DNA of 64,000 bases, from assembly GCF_014650695.1 (NCBI RefSeq), contig NZ_BMVL01000017.1, forward strand, positions 80,877 through 144,876. The letters are read 5' to 3'. Within the stretch, counting starts at the first letter, position 1; the number at the start of each line of letters is the position of its first letter. Below are positions 17,541 through 24,879 of the stretch, piece after piece. A program made the translations under genes and the position numbers. Below the pieces are notes generated by a model. The model worked only from the letters and a program-made list of their open reading frames with translations. It ran no database searches and was not told the origin of the DNA. This DNA comes from Streptomyces avidinii. Lineage in GTDB: Bacteria > Actinomycetota > Actinomycetes > Streptomycetales > Streptomycetaceae.

Positions 17541-17571
17541 GATCAGATCACCGCCGTGCGGTGATCTGATC
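17541..17571 (+). terminator. Perfect 14-bp hairpin after clpS-DUF2017
   Basis: GATCAGATCACCGC at 17541-17554 is exactly inverted as GCGGTGATCTGATC at 17558-17571 around a 3-nt loop, 54 bases after the DUF2017 stop. Confidence 0.8.
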
Positions 17572-17805
17572 CATTTCCACGTCTTTGGGGTGAATTTTTG
17601 ATGCCCTGCGCCACATTTCTCCCCCTCCGGCAGCCGTAAGCACGTGATAAATCTTCACGATCGCCGACGGGACGCCACCCATGTCCCCCGGCCCGCTTGG
17701 ACCGGCTGACCGCCGGCGTGCAACTCCATCCGTATCCGGGGGGATCGAGGACCCGATCCGCAGCCAATGAAGGCGCGGGTCGGCGTGGAGAAAGGCGCAC
17801 CAGAC
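17572..17805. other. Leader and promoter region of the amino-acid permease
   Basis: No gene is seen. The stretch is relatively A/T-rich near 17585-17660 (for example GTGAATTTTTGATG, CACGTGATAAATC), which fits a promoter. GGAGAAAGG before 17806 is the ribosome site. Confidence 0.45.
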
Positions 17806-19245
17806 ATGACCTCTGTGCAGGTCGAGCAGCACGACAAGAAGCCCGGCGAGGGCACGCAGGGCGACGGCGGCGAGGGCTACCACCGCACGCTCGGCGCCCG
17901 CCAGATCCAGATGATCGCGATCGGCGGCGCCATCGGCACCGGCCTGTTCCTGGGCGCGGGCAAGGCGATCTCCAAGGCGGGCCCGAGCCTGATCCTGGCG
18001 TACGCCATCGCGGGCCTGGTCATCTTCTTCATCATGCGGGCCCTGGGCGAGCTGCTCATGTACCGGCCCGTCTCCGGCTCGTTCTCGGACTACGCCCGCG
18101 AGTTCCTGGGCCCGTTCTGGGGATACGTCACCGGCTGGACGTACTGGCTGTTCTGGGTGGTCACCGGCATCACCGAGGTCACCGCGGCCGCGCAGTACAT
18201 GTCGTACTGGACCCACGACAGCTTCCCGCAATGGGCCTACGCGCTGATCTTCACGGTCATCCTCTACGCCGCCAACCTGATCTCCGTGAAGCTCTTCGGT
18301 GAGCTGGAGTTCTGGTTCTCCATGGTCAAGGTCACCGCCATCGTCGGCATGATCCTGATCTGCGCCGGCATCCTCACCATCGGCTTCTCCGACGCGGCCG
18401 ACACCGCCACCGTCTCCAACCTGTGGAACGACGGCGGCTTCTTCCCCAAGGGCATCGGCGGCACGCTGATGACCCTGCAGATCGTGATGTTCGCCTTCCT
18501 CGCCGTCGAGCTGGTCGGCGTCACCGCCGGCGAGTCCAAGGACCCCGAGAAGACCCTCCCCAAGGCCATCAACACCGTGCCGTGGCGCATCGCCGTCTTC
18601 TACGTCGGCGCGCTGATCATGATCCTGTCGGTCGTCCCGTGGACGCACTTCCAGCCGGGCGTCTCGCCCTTCGTCGCCGCCTTCGAGCGCATGGGCCTCG
18701 GCATCGGCGCCGCGATCGTCAACTTCGTCGTGCTGACCGCCGCGCTGTCCTCCTGCAACTCGGGCATGTACTCCACCGGCCGCATGCTGCGCGACCTCGC
18801 GCTCAACGGCCAGGGCCCGAAGTTCTTCACCAAGCTCACCAGGAGCGGCACCCCGCTCATCGGCACCACCTTCTCCGCCGCGCTGATGCTGGTGGGCGTC
18901 TGGATCAACTACGTCGCCCCGGGCAAGGCCTTCGACTACGTCGTCTCCTTCGCCACCATCTCCGGCATGTGGGCCTGGATCATGATCCTGGTCTGCCAGA
19001 TCCGCTACCGGGCCAAGGCCGACCGCGGCGAGCTGCCGCAGTCCGCGTTCCGCGCCCCCGGCGCCCCGTACACGAGCTGGTTCGCACTGCTCTTCATCGG
19101 CATGGTCATCGTGATGATGGGCGCCGACAAGGACTCCCGCGTCTCGCTGTACTGCGCCCCGCTGTGGGGCCTGATCCTGGGCGTCTCGTACCTGGTCATG
19201 AAGTCCCGCGACCCGCGCGGCGCGGCCTTCAGCAAGGCCTCGTAG
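17806..19245 (+). CDS. Amino-acid permease (APC superfamily, AAT type)
   Basis: A 479-residue inner-membrane permease with about 12 helices. The first helix carries the AAT signature IQMIAIGGAIGTGLFLGAG, followed by the PVSGSF motif and the internal GESKDPEKTLPKAI loop. AAT members import GABA, proline, aromatic amino acids, lysine or asparagine by proton symport; the substrate cannot be decided here. Start ATG 17806 (MTSVQVEQHDKK). It is monocistronic, with its own promoter region and a 15-bp-stem terminator. Confidence 0.92.
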   Translation: MTSVQVEQHDKKPGEGTQGDGGEGYHRTLGARQIQMIAIGGAIGTGLFLGAGKAISKAGPSLILAYAIAGLVIFFIMRALGELLMYRPVSGSFSDYAREFLGPFWGYVTGWTYWLFWVVTGITEVTAAAQYMSYWTHDSFPQWAYALIFTVILYAANLISVKLFGELEFWFSMVKVTAIVGMILICAGILTIGFSDAADTATVSNLWNDGGFFPKGIGGTLMTLQIVMFAFLAVELVGVTAGESKDPEKTLPKAINTVPWRIAVFYVGALIMILSVVPWTHFQPGVSPFVAAFERMGLGIGAAIVNFVVLTAALSSCNSGMYSTGRMLRDLALNGQGPKFFTKLTRSGTPLIGTTFSAALMLVGVWINYVAPGKAFDYVVSFATISGMWAWIMILVCQIRYRAKADRGELPQSAFRAPGAPYTSWFALLFIGMVIVMMGADKDSRVSLYCAPLWGLILGVSYLVMKSRDPRGAAFSKAS

Positions 19246-19332
19246 GACACCGGAGCCCGACCGCAGTACCGGGTCCCCGGCCGCCTGCCGCGGCCGGGAA
19301 CCGTGCTCCCACGGACCTTGTGTCCATCATGC

Positions 19333-19369
19333 GGGCCCTTCCGTACCACTCCTCGGTACGGAAGGGCCC
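19333..19369 (+). terminator. Perfect 15-bp hairpin after the permease
   Basis: GGGCCCTTCCGTACC and GGTACGGAAGGGCCC are exact inverted repeats with a 7-nt loop. Confidence 0.8.
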
Positions 19370-19389
19370 GTCTGCTTATCCTGTCGCCC

Positions 19390-19812
19390 ATGCTGACCCT
19401 CACCCAGGACCTGTACGACCGGATCGTCGAGCACGCCCGCCAGGACCACCCCGACGAGGCGTGCGGTGTCGTGGCCGGCCCGGCGGGCACCGACCGTCCC
19501 GAGCGGTTCGTCCCGATGCTCAACGCCGCCCGCTCGCCCACGTTCTACGAGTTCGACTCGAAGGATCTGCTGAAGCTCTACCGCGATCTGGACGACCGCG
19601 ACGAGGAGCCGGTGATCGTCTACCACTCGCACACCGCGACCGAGGCCTACCCCTCGCGCACGGACGTCACCTACGCGAACGAGCCCGGCGCGCACTACGT
19701 ACTCGTCTCGACGGCGGACAAGGACGGCCTCGGAGAGTTCCAGTTCCGCTCCTACCGCATCGTCGACGGAGCGATCACCGAGGAAGAAGTGCAGGTCGTC
19801 GAGGCCTACTGA
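19390..19812 (+). CDS. mec: JAMM/MPN metallopeptidase (Mec), processor of the CysO sulfur carrier
   Basis: A 140-residue zinc isopeptidase. The JAMM signature is complete: Glu23, then HSHTATEAYPSRTD with His79, His81, Ser89 and Asp92. In Mycobacterium tuberculosis the homologue (Rv1334) releases cysteine from the CysO-cysteine adduct, and related enzymes trim extra residues from sulfur carriers. It lies directly upstream of cysO and cysM, giving the same gene order as Rv1334-Rv1335-Rv1336. Start ATG 19390, which overlaps no neighbour. There is no obvious strong ribosome site, so it may be leaderless or weakly translated. Confidence 0.93.
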   Translation: MLTLTQDLYDRIVEHARQDHPDEACGVVAGPAGTDRPERFVPMLNAARSPTFYEFDSKDLLKLYRDLDDRDEEPVIVYHSHTATEAYPSRTDVTYANEPGAHYVLVSTADKDGLGEFQFRSYRIVDGAITEEEVQVVEAY

Positions 19813-19871
19813 CCACGATGTGAGCCATAGGCGTCCACGATGCGGGATCACACTCCAAACGGGGCACCGGG

Positions 19872-19892
19872 AATCGTTAACATGACCGCATG
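19872..19892 (+). promoter_or_regulatory. Candidate promoter of the leader peptide-cysO-cysM unit
   Basis: TTAACAT lies a few bases before ATG 19890, spacing suited to a -10 element of a leaderless transcript, and no ribosome site is visible before the ATG. This would make the leader peptide the first translated product. Confidence 0.4.
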
Positions 19893-19997
19893 GTTTCCCA
19901 CGACGTGAGCATCGAGACGCCCGGCAGGCTGCTGCTCGTGGCGCGGCTGCACGTCGACCTGTGCCGCCTCGCAAGCGCCATCTGTCCTGCTGTCTGA
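19890..19997 (+). CDS. Putative cysteine-responsive leader peptide (35 aa)
   Basis: A short reading frame of 35 codons between mec and cysO. Its C-terminal half, RLHVDLCRLASAICPAV, matches the actinomycete leader-peptide pattern (R-x-HVDL-x-R-x-x-S-A-x-C) found ahead of sulfur-assimilation genes. It ends 82 bases before cysO. In mycobacteria, short leaderless cysteine-containing ORFs act as cysteine-sensing attenuators of downstream genes. Here the two Cys codons (residues 25 and 32) could stall ribosomes when cysteine is scarce and open the cysO-cysM leader. The family match is by eye; the mechanism is inferred. Confidence 0.75.
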   Translation: MVSHDVSIETPGRLLLVARLHVDLCRLASAICPAV

Positions 19998-20079
19998 AGC
20001 ACCAGAGCCCTTCCGCGCGGAGGGTCGACGAACCGCGCGCCGCACCCTTCTCACGCACTCCCGACGACTGGAGACAGCC

Positions 20080-20367
20080 ATGGCCATCGAGGTCCGCATC
20101 CCCACCATCCTCCGCACCTACACCGAAGGCGAGAAGGCCGTCTCCGGTGAGGGCGCGACCCTCGCCGACCTCTTCGCGGACCTGGAGACCCGTCACAAGG
20201 GCATTCGAGAGCGACTTATCGACCAGGCGGCCGGCGGCCAGCTGCGCCGCTTCGTCAACGTCTACCTCAACGACGAGGACGTCCGCTTCCTCGACGGCAT
20301 CTCCACCGCCCTCAAGGACGGCGACAGCGTCACCATCCTCCCGGCCGTGGCCGGCGGATCGAAGTAA
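20080..20367 (+). CDS. cysO: CysO, MoaD/ThiS-like sulfur carrier
   Basis: A ubiquitin-fold sulfur carrier of 95 residues for cysteine synthesis from O-phosphoserine. The C-terminus reads DGDSVTILPAVAGGSK: the reactive Gly-Gly is followed by two extra residues, so the protein needs trimming before thiocarboxylation, a job for the JAMM peptidase encoded just upstream. The N-terminal strand VRIPTILRTYT and RFVNVYLNDEDVRFLDG are typical. Ribosome site GGAGAC. The TAATG overlap with cysM means strict translational coupling. Confidence 0.95.
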   Translation: MAIEVRIPTILRTYTEGEKAVSGEGATLADLFADLETRHKGIRERLIDQAAGGQLRRFVNVYLNDEDVRFLDGISTALKDGDSVTILPAVAGGSK

Positions 20368-21317
20368 TGCGCTACGACTCCCCGCTGGCCGCGGTCGGCA
20401 ACACGCCGCTGGTCCGGCTGCCCCGGCTGTCGCCCTCGGACGACGTCCGCCTCTGGGCGAAGCTGGAGGACCGCAACCCGACCGGCTCGATCAAGGACCG
20501 CCCCGCGCTCCACATGGTCGAGCAGGCCGAGAAGGACGGCCGGCTCCACCCCGGCTGCACCATCCTGGAGCCCACCTCGGGCAACACCGGCATCTCGCTG
20601 GCGATGGCGGCCAAGCTCAAGGGCTACCGCATCGTGTGCGTGATGCCGGAGAACACCAGCCAGGAACGGCGCGACCTGCTGGCCATGTGGGGAGCCGAGA
20701 TCATCTCGTCGCCGGCCGCCGGCGGCTCGAACACCGCGGTCCGGGTGGCCAAGGAACTGGCCGCGGAGCACCCGGACTGGGTGATGCTCTACCAGTACGG
20801 CAACCCGGACAACGCGGGCGCGCACTACGCCACCACGGGCCCGGAGATCCTCGCCGACCTGCCCTCGATCACCCACTTCGTGGCGGGCCTGGGCACCACC
20901 GGCACCCTCATGGGCGTCGGCCGCTACCTGCGCGAGCACGTGGCCGGCATCAAGATCGTCGCCGCCGAGCCGCGCTACGACGACCTCGTGTACGGGCTGC
21001 GTAACCTGGACGAGGGCTTCGTCCCGGAGCTCTACGACGCCTCCGTGCTCACCACCCGCTTCTCGGTGGGCTCGGCGGACGCGGTGACCCGCACGCGGGA
21101 CCTCCTCCAGCAGGAGGGGATCTTCGCGGGCGTCTCCACCGGAGCCGCCCTGCACGCGGCGATCGGCGTCGGCCGCAAGGCGGTGGCCGCGGGCGAATCG
21201 GCGGACATCGTCTTCGTCGTGGCCGACGGCGGCTGGAAGTACCTGTCGACGGGCGTCTACACGGCCGCGACGACGGAGGAGGCCATCGAGGTCCTCCAGG
21301 GCCAACTCTGGGCGTAG
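20367..21317 (+). CDS. cysM: CysO-dependent cysteine synthase (CysM)
   Basis: A PLP enzyme of 316 residues that joins O-phosphoserine with CysO thiocarboxylate. The PLP lysine is in NPTGSIKDRPALHM (Lys43). The phosphate/substrate loop is EPTSGNTGISLAM and the glycine-rich PLP-phosphate loop is GLGTTGTLMGVG. The start overlaps the cysO stop by one base. Direct linkage to cysO and mec supports the CysO-dependent class over a sulfide-dependent CysK. Confidence 0.95.
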   Translation: MRYDSPLAAVGNTPLVRLPRLSPSDDVRLWAKLEDRNPTGSIKDRPALHMVEQAEKDGRLHPGCTILEPTSGNTGISLAMAAKLKGYRIVCVMPENTSQERRDLLAMWGAEIISSPAAGGSNTAVRVAKELAAEHPDWVMLYQYGNPDNAGAHYATTGPEILADLPSITHFVAGLGTTGTLMGVGRYLREHVAGIKIVAAEPRYDDLVYGLRNLDEGFVPELYDASVLTTRFSVGSADAVTRTRDLLQQEGIFAGVSTGAALHAAIGVGRKAVAAGESADIVFVVADGGWKYLSTGVYTAATTEEAIEVLQGQLWA

Positions 21318-21374
21318 CCCCTGCCGTGTCCCCTGCGGGGTCGCCCACGGGTGCCGGGCGCCGCGAAGTTTCCC

Positions 21375-21464
21375 GGGCTCTGCCCGGACCCGGTCCTCAA
21401 ACGCCGGACGGGCTGAAAGCCAGCCTCGCCGGCGTTTGAGGACCGGGGTCCGGGGCGGAGCCCC
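21375..21464. repeat. Dispersed palindromic repeat, copy 3 (full inverted element)
   Basis: The left arm (GGGCTCTGCCCGGACC ... CCTCAAACGCCGGACGGGCTG) and right arm (CAGCCTCGCCGGCGTTTGAGG ... GTCCGGGGCGGAGCCCC) form a hairpin of about 40 bp around a 5-nt loop. It lies between convergent cysM and the DUF488 gene and probably ends transcription from both sides. Confidence 0.88.
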
Positions 21465-21483
21465 GTGCAGCGGCGCCGCACGG

Positions 21484-21899
21484 TCAGTCCGACAGGAGTT
21501 CCGCGAGGATCGCCGCGTGACTGGCCGCCGGGTCCTTGACCGAGGTCAGGAGCGTGATCGGCCCGCCGCGGCAAGATCGCGCAGGCGGCCGAGCTCCGCC
21601 ACCGCCCCCGGCTCCGCCAGCTCCGCCTCGTACCGCCGCCGGAACTCCTCCGCCGAACCGCCCTCGTGGAACCACTTCCGCAGCTCCGACGAAGGCGTCA
21701 CCGCCTTCGGCCACTCTCCCCCAGCTACCGCCGGGAGGTGCCCCCGGACCCCGGCCACCGCCTTCGCGAGGCCGCGGGGCCAGAGCCGGTCCACCAGGAC
21801 CCTCCCCCAGACTTCGTCCGGGGGGACCCCCGGCCCGTCCGCGGCCGGATCCGGCGGGTCGTACACCCGCCGCAGGCGGATCACCGGCCCCTGCGTCAC
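21484..21899 (-). pseudogene. DUF488 family protein, frameshifted
   Basis: The start is GTG 21899, with a good GGGAGG site and a GTGA overlap with the upstream gene. The first frame encodes a normal DUF488 N-terminus (VIRLRRVYDPPDP, RVLVDRLWPRGLAK, FRRRYEAELAEPG, ELGRLRDLAAAGR) and then stops at once. The missing C-terminus, PITLLTSVKDPAASHAAIL, continues in the next frame from about 21560 to 21484. A single missing base near the run GCCGCGGCGGGCC (about 21562-21574 on the plus strand) would restore an intact protein. It is either a genuine recent inactivation or a sequencing error. Confidence 0.8.
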
Positions 21900-22315
21900 C
21901 GTGCGCCTCCCAGTCCCTTGATCTCGTCCCACACCGCAGGGTCCAGCATCCCCAGCCTGGTCCGGAATTCCCACAGCGACACCTCCGCGGGCCGGTCCGC
22001 CTCCAGGAAGCCCGCCCGGCCCTGCGCCCCCACCGTCCCCGGGGGCAGCGGGATCACCCCGGCCCGCCGGTCGTCGTACTTTCCGGTGATCCACGCGACC
22101 CGCGCGCGGTGGCCCCGTACCGACCTCACCGCGAGGACCAGGCACGTACGGCCGTCCACCAGGCACCACAGCTCGCCCGCCCTCGGCTGCGGCGGCGGAC
22201 CGGCCCCGTGCGCCGGCGGGGGCCGCCGGGGCAGCCCGGCCCGACCCCCGGCGAACAGCACCAGCAGCGCCACGGCCACCACCGCGGCCACCGCGGGCCA
22301 CCAGGACGTGTCCAT
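21896..22315 (-). CDS. Membrane-anchored MazF/PemK-like protein
   Basis: A 139-residue protein. An N-terminal helix (WWPAVAAVVAVALLVLFAGG) is followed by a Pro/Arg linker and a domain of about 85 residues resembling the PemK/MazF fold: AGELWCLVDGRTCLVLAVRS, VAWITGKYDDRRAGVIPLPP, SLWEFRTRLGMLDPAVWDEI. The usual MazF N-terminal GEIWW.D-P pattern is recognisable but altered. No antitoxin gene is adjacent; instead the stop overlaps the start of the DUF488 gene. Family call tentative; it may have lost RNase activity. Confidence 0.6.
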   Translation of the reverse strand: MDTSWWPAVAAVVAVALLVLFAGGRAGLPRRPPPAHGAGPPPQPRAGELWCLVDGRTCLVLAVRSVRGHRARVAWITGKYDDRRAGVIPLPPGTVGAQGRAGFLEADRPAEVSLWEFRTRLGMLDPAVWDEIKGLGGAR

Positions 22316-22510
22316 GTTTCGACCGTAGCCGCGCGGGAACGCCCCGGCATGGCAACGCCCGTACCCACCGTCGCTCCCCCGGGTGACAGCGCAGGTGATT
22401 CCCCCCACAACGGCCTGCCGCGGAGGAGCGACCGGACGTTTCGCGCCTTACGCTCGACCCACGCACGGCCCGCATTCCGTCCACGGACCGTCCTCGGAGG
22501 TTCACGCTCC

Positions 22511-23263
22511 ATGAAGCTCACCGTCGTCGGCTGTTCGGGGTCGTTCCCCTCCGCGGAATCGGCCTGTTCGAGCTACCTCGTCGAGGCCGACGGTTTCCGG
22601 CTGCTCCTCGACATGGGCAACGGCGCCCTCGGCGAGCTCCAGCGCCACATCGGGCTCTACGACCTCGACGCGATCTTCCTGAGCCACCTGCACGCCGACC
22701 ACTGCATCGACATGTGCGCCTACTTCGTGGCCCGCTACTACCGGCACGAGGGCGGCCGCTGCGGCACCATCCCCGTCTACGGGCCCGAGGGCACCGAGCG
22801 CCGCCTGACCACCGCCTACGACGACGTCCCCGACGAGCGCTCGATGAGCGAGGTCTTCGACTTCCGCACGCTGAAGTCGGGGACCTTCGAGATCGGCCCG
22901 TTCCAGGTCCGTACCGAGCGGGTCTCCCACCCGGTCGAGGCGTACGGCATCCGCATCGAGCACGGCGGCCGCTCGCTCACCTACTCCGGGGACACCGGCA
23001 CCTGCCCCGAGCTGGGCCTGCTCGCCGACGGCACCGACCTCTTCCTGTGCGAGTCCTCCTTCACGCACGGCAAGGAGGACATCCCGGGCCTGCACCTGAA
23101 CGGCCGGGAGGCGGGCGAGTACGCGGCGGGCGGCGGCGTCGGCCGGCTCGTCCTCACGCACATCCCGCCGTGGACCGACCCGGAGCAGAACATCGCCGAC
23201 GCCCGCGCGGTCTACGGCGGCCGGGTCGACCTGGCGCACGCGGGCGCGGTCTACGAGGTCTGA
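22511..23263 (+). CDS. MBL-fold metallo-hydrolase (Rv1339 type)
   Basis: A 250-residue protein with the metallo-beta-lactamase signature SHLHADHCIDM (HxHxDH), further metal ligands near VSHPVEAYGIRI and LTHIPPW, and SGDTGTCPEL. The M. tuberculosis homologue Rv1339, also between cysM and rph, has been reported as a class II cAMP phosphodiesterase; tRNase-Z-like members are similar. GGAGG precedes ATG 22511. It probably hydrolyses a phosphodiester in the cytoplasm. Confidence 0.88.
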   Translation: MKLTVVGCSGSFPSAESACSSYLVEADGFRLLLDMGNGALGELQRHIGLYDLDAIFLSHLHADHCIDMCAYFVARYYRHEGGRCGTIPVYGPEGTERRLTTAYDDVPDERSMSEVFDFRTLKSGTFEIGPFQVRTERVSHPVEAYGIRIEHGGRSLTYSGDTGTCPELGLLADGTDLFLCESSFTHGKEDIPGLHLNGREAGEYAAGGGVGRLVLTHIPPWTDPEQNIADARAVYGGRVDLAHAGAVYEV

Positions 23264-23283
23264 GTCCGAGCAGTCGGAACGCG

Positions 23284-23321
23284 GAAGCCCCCGCCCTCCG
23301 GGAAGGGAGAGCGGGGGCTTC
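23284..23321. terminator. Hairpin between convergent MBL hydrolase and nagE2
   Basis: GAAGCCCCCGC and GCGGGGGCTTC pair perfectly, extended by CCTCC/GGGAG, ending in CTTCTT on the plus strand and therefore usable from both sides. Confidence 0.75.
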
Positions 23322-23337
23322 TTCGGTGGCACGGGGC

Positions 23338-24612
23338 CTACTTGGCCTCGGCCTTCTCCATCTCGGCCAGCTCCTCGTCGGACTCGCGGCCCGGCGTGGG
23401 AAGGTTGAACTTGGTGATCGCGAAACGGAACCCGAAGTAGTAGACGGCTCCGAAGACCAGACCGATCGGGATGATCATCCATGGGTTGGTCGCCTTGCTC
23501 CAGCCGAGGCCGAGGTCGATCAGACCCGCGGAGAAGGTGAAGCCCGCGTGGACCCCGAGCGCCCAGGTGATCGCCATGGAGAGGGCGGTCAGGACCGCGT
23601 GGATCGCGTAGAGCACCGGCGCGATGAACATGAACGAGAACTCGATGGGCTCGGTGACACCCGTGACGAACGAGGTGAGCGCGAGCGAGACCATCATGCC
23701 GGTGACGGCCTTGCGGCGCTCCGGGCGGGCGGTGTGCGCGATGGCCAGGGCGGCGGCCGGGAGGCCGAACATCATGATCGGGAAGAAGCCCGTCATGAAC
23801 AGACCGGCGTCCGGATCACCGGCGAAGAAGCGGTTCAGGTCACCGTGAACGACCTCGCCGGCGGCGTTGGTGAAGTCACCGATCTGGAACCAGGCGACGG
23901 TGTTGACGAACTGGTGCATGCCGATCGGGATCAGCGCGCGGTTGATGGCGCCGAAGACGCCGGCGCCCGCGGCGCCCAGACCGGTCATCCACTCACCGAA
24001 GTTGGAGATGACCTCGCCGATCGGCTCCCAGACCACACCGAAGAACACACCGGCGATGACGCCGACGAACGCCATGATGATCGGAACGAGTCGGCGGCCG
24101 TTGAAGAAGCCGAGCCAGTCCACCAGCTTGGTGCGGTGGTAGCGCTGCCACAGGACCGCGGCGAGCAGACCCATGATGATGCCGCCGAGAACGCCCGGGT
24201 TGTTGTACGTCGCGGCGACGTCGACACCCTTGTTCTCGGTGGTGTTGATGACGGCCTCGGTCACCGGGAAGGCGGTGAGGACGTTCTTGTAGACCAGGAA
24301 GCCGACCAGTGCGGCAAGCGCCGTGGAACCGTCCGCCTTCTTGGCGAAGCCGATCGCCACGCCGATGCAGAACAGCAGCGGCAGGTTCGCGAAGACGGCG
24401 TCACCGGCGGTGGCGAACACCGTGGCGACCTTGCCCCAGCCGAGGCCGTCCTTGCCGAAGACGTCGGGCTGGCCGAGGCGCATCAGGATGCCGGCGGCGG
24501 GCAGAACGGCGATGGGCAGCTGGAGGCTGCGACCGACCTTCTGCAGGCCCTGGATCAGGCCGGCTCCCCGCTTCTTGGCGGGCGGCGCAGCGGCGTCTGT
24601 AGCCGTACTCAT
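23338..24612 (-). CDS. nagE2: PTS EIIC permease for N-acetylglucosamine (NagE2)
   Basis: A 424-residue PTS IIC membrane component of the glucose/GlcNAc family. Features are LPIAVLPAAGILMRLGQPD, LLFCIGVAIGFAKKADGSTALAA split over TM1-3, NNPGVLGGIIMGLLAAVLWQ, the substrate-site GVTEPIEFSFMF, and a C-terminal tail LPTPGRESDEELAEM in place of a IIB domain. IIB is supplied by the separate nagF gene. In S. coelicolor the equivalent is the main GlcNAc importer. Strong GGAGG before ATG 24612. Two dre operators upstream predict DasR repression. Confidence 0.93.
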   Translation of the reverse strand: MSTATDAAAPPAKKRGAGLIQGLQKVGRSLQLPIAVLPAAGILMRLGQPDVFGKDGLGWGKVATVFATAGDAVFANLPLLFCIGVAIGFAKKADGSTALAALVGFLVYKNVLTAFPVTEAVINTTENKGVDVAATYNNPGVLGGIIMGLLAAVLWQRYHRTKLVDWLGFFNGRRLVPIIMAFVGVIAGVFFGVVWEPIGEVISNFGEWMTGLGAAGAGVFGAINRALIPIGMHQFVNTVAWFQIGDFTNAAGEVVHGDLNRFFAGDPDAGLFMTGFFPIMMFGLPAAALAIAHTARPERRKAVTGMMVSLALTSFVTGVTEPIEFSFMFIAPVLYAIHAVLTALSMAITWALGVHAGFTFSAGLIDLGLGWSKATNPWMIIPIGLVFGAVYYFGFRFAITKFNLPTPGRESDEELAEMEKAEAK

Positions 24613-24708
24613 AACTTCCTCCGGGGAGCAAGGCGCCGCCAAGGGGGTGAAACCAAGGGGGACGGCGACGTCTCAGAAAGGGGGCACACGCCGCCGGGGG
24701 AAGCGGTC

Positions 24709-24724
24709 GTGGTCTACACCAATT
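24709..24724. promoter_or_regulatory. dre (DasR-responsive element) upstream of nagE2, distal half of a pair
   Basis: GTGGTCTACACCAATT matches the 16-bp dre consensus (ACTGGTCTAGACCACT type) in its TGGTCTA-ACC core. It is one base away from the second dre. Confidence 0.75.
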
Positions 24725-24725
24725 C

Positions 24726-24741
24726 ATGGTGTAGACCAGTT
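24726..24741. promoter_or_regulatory. dre (DasR-responsive element) upstream of nagE2
   Basis: ATGGTGTAGACCAGTT has the palindromic TGGT-TAGACCA core recognised by DasR, which is released by GlcNAc-derived phosphosugars. It lies 114 bases before the nagE2 start. Confidence 0.85.
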
Positions 24742-24813
24742 GTAACACGGTGAGGGATAGATAAGGAACCTTCGATTTCCTGTGGCCTGGGTCACATGCC
24801 CCGGGGTACATCG

Positions 24814-24845
24814 AAGGGCCCCCGGATCGTGATCCGAGGGCCCTT
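24814..24845 (-). terminator. Hairpin terminator after nagE1
   Basis: AAGGGCCC-c-CGGATC and GATCCG-a-GGGCCCTT pair over 14 bp with one mismatch. It separates nagE1 from the nagE2 promoter, so the two EIIC genes are distinct units. Confidence 0.75.
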
Positions 24846-24879
24846 GACGGGCCGGTCCGGGCCCTGTTCGGAAGTGGGC

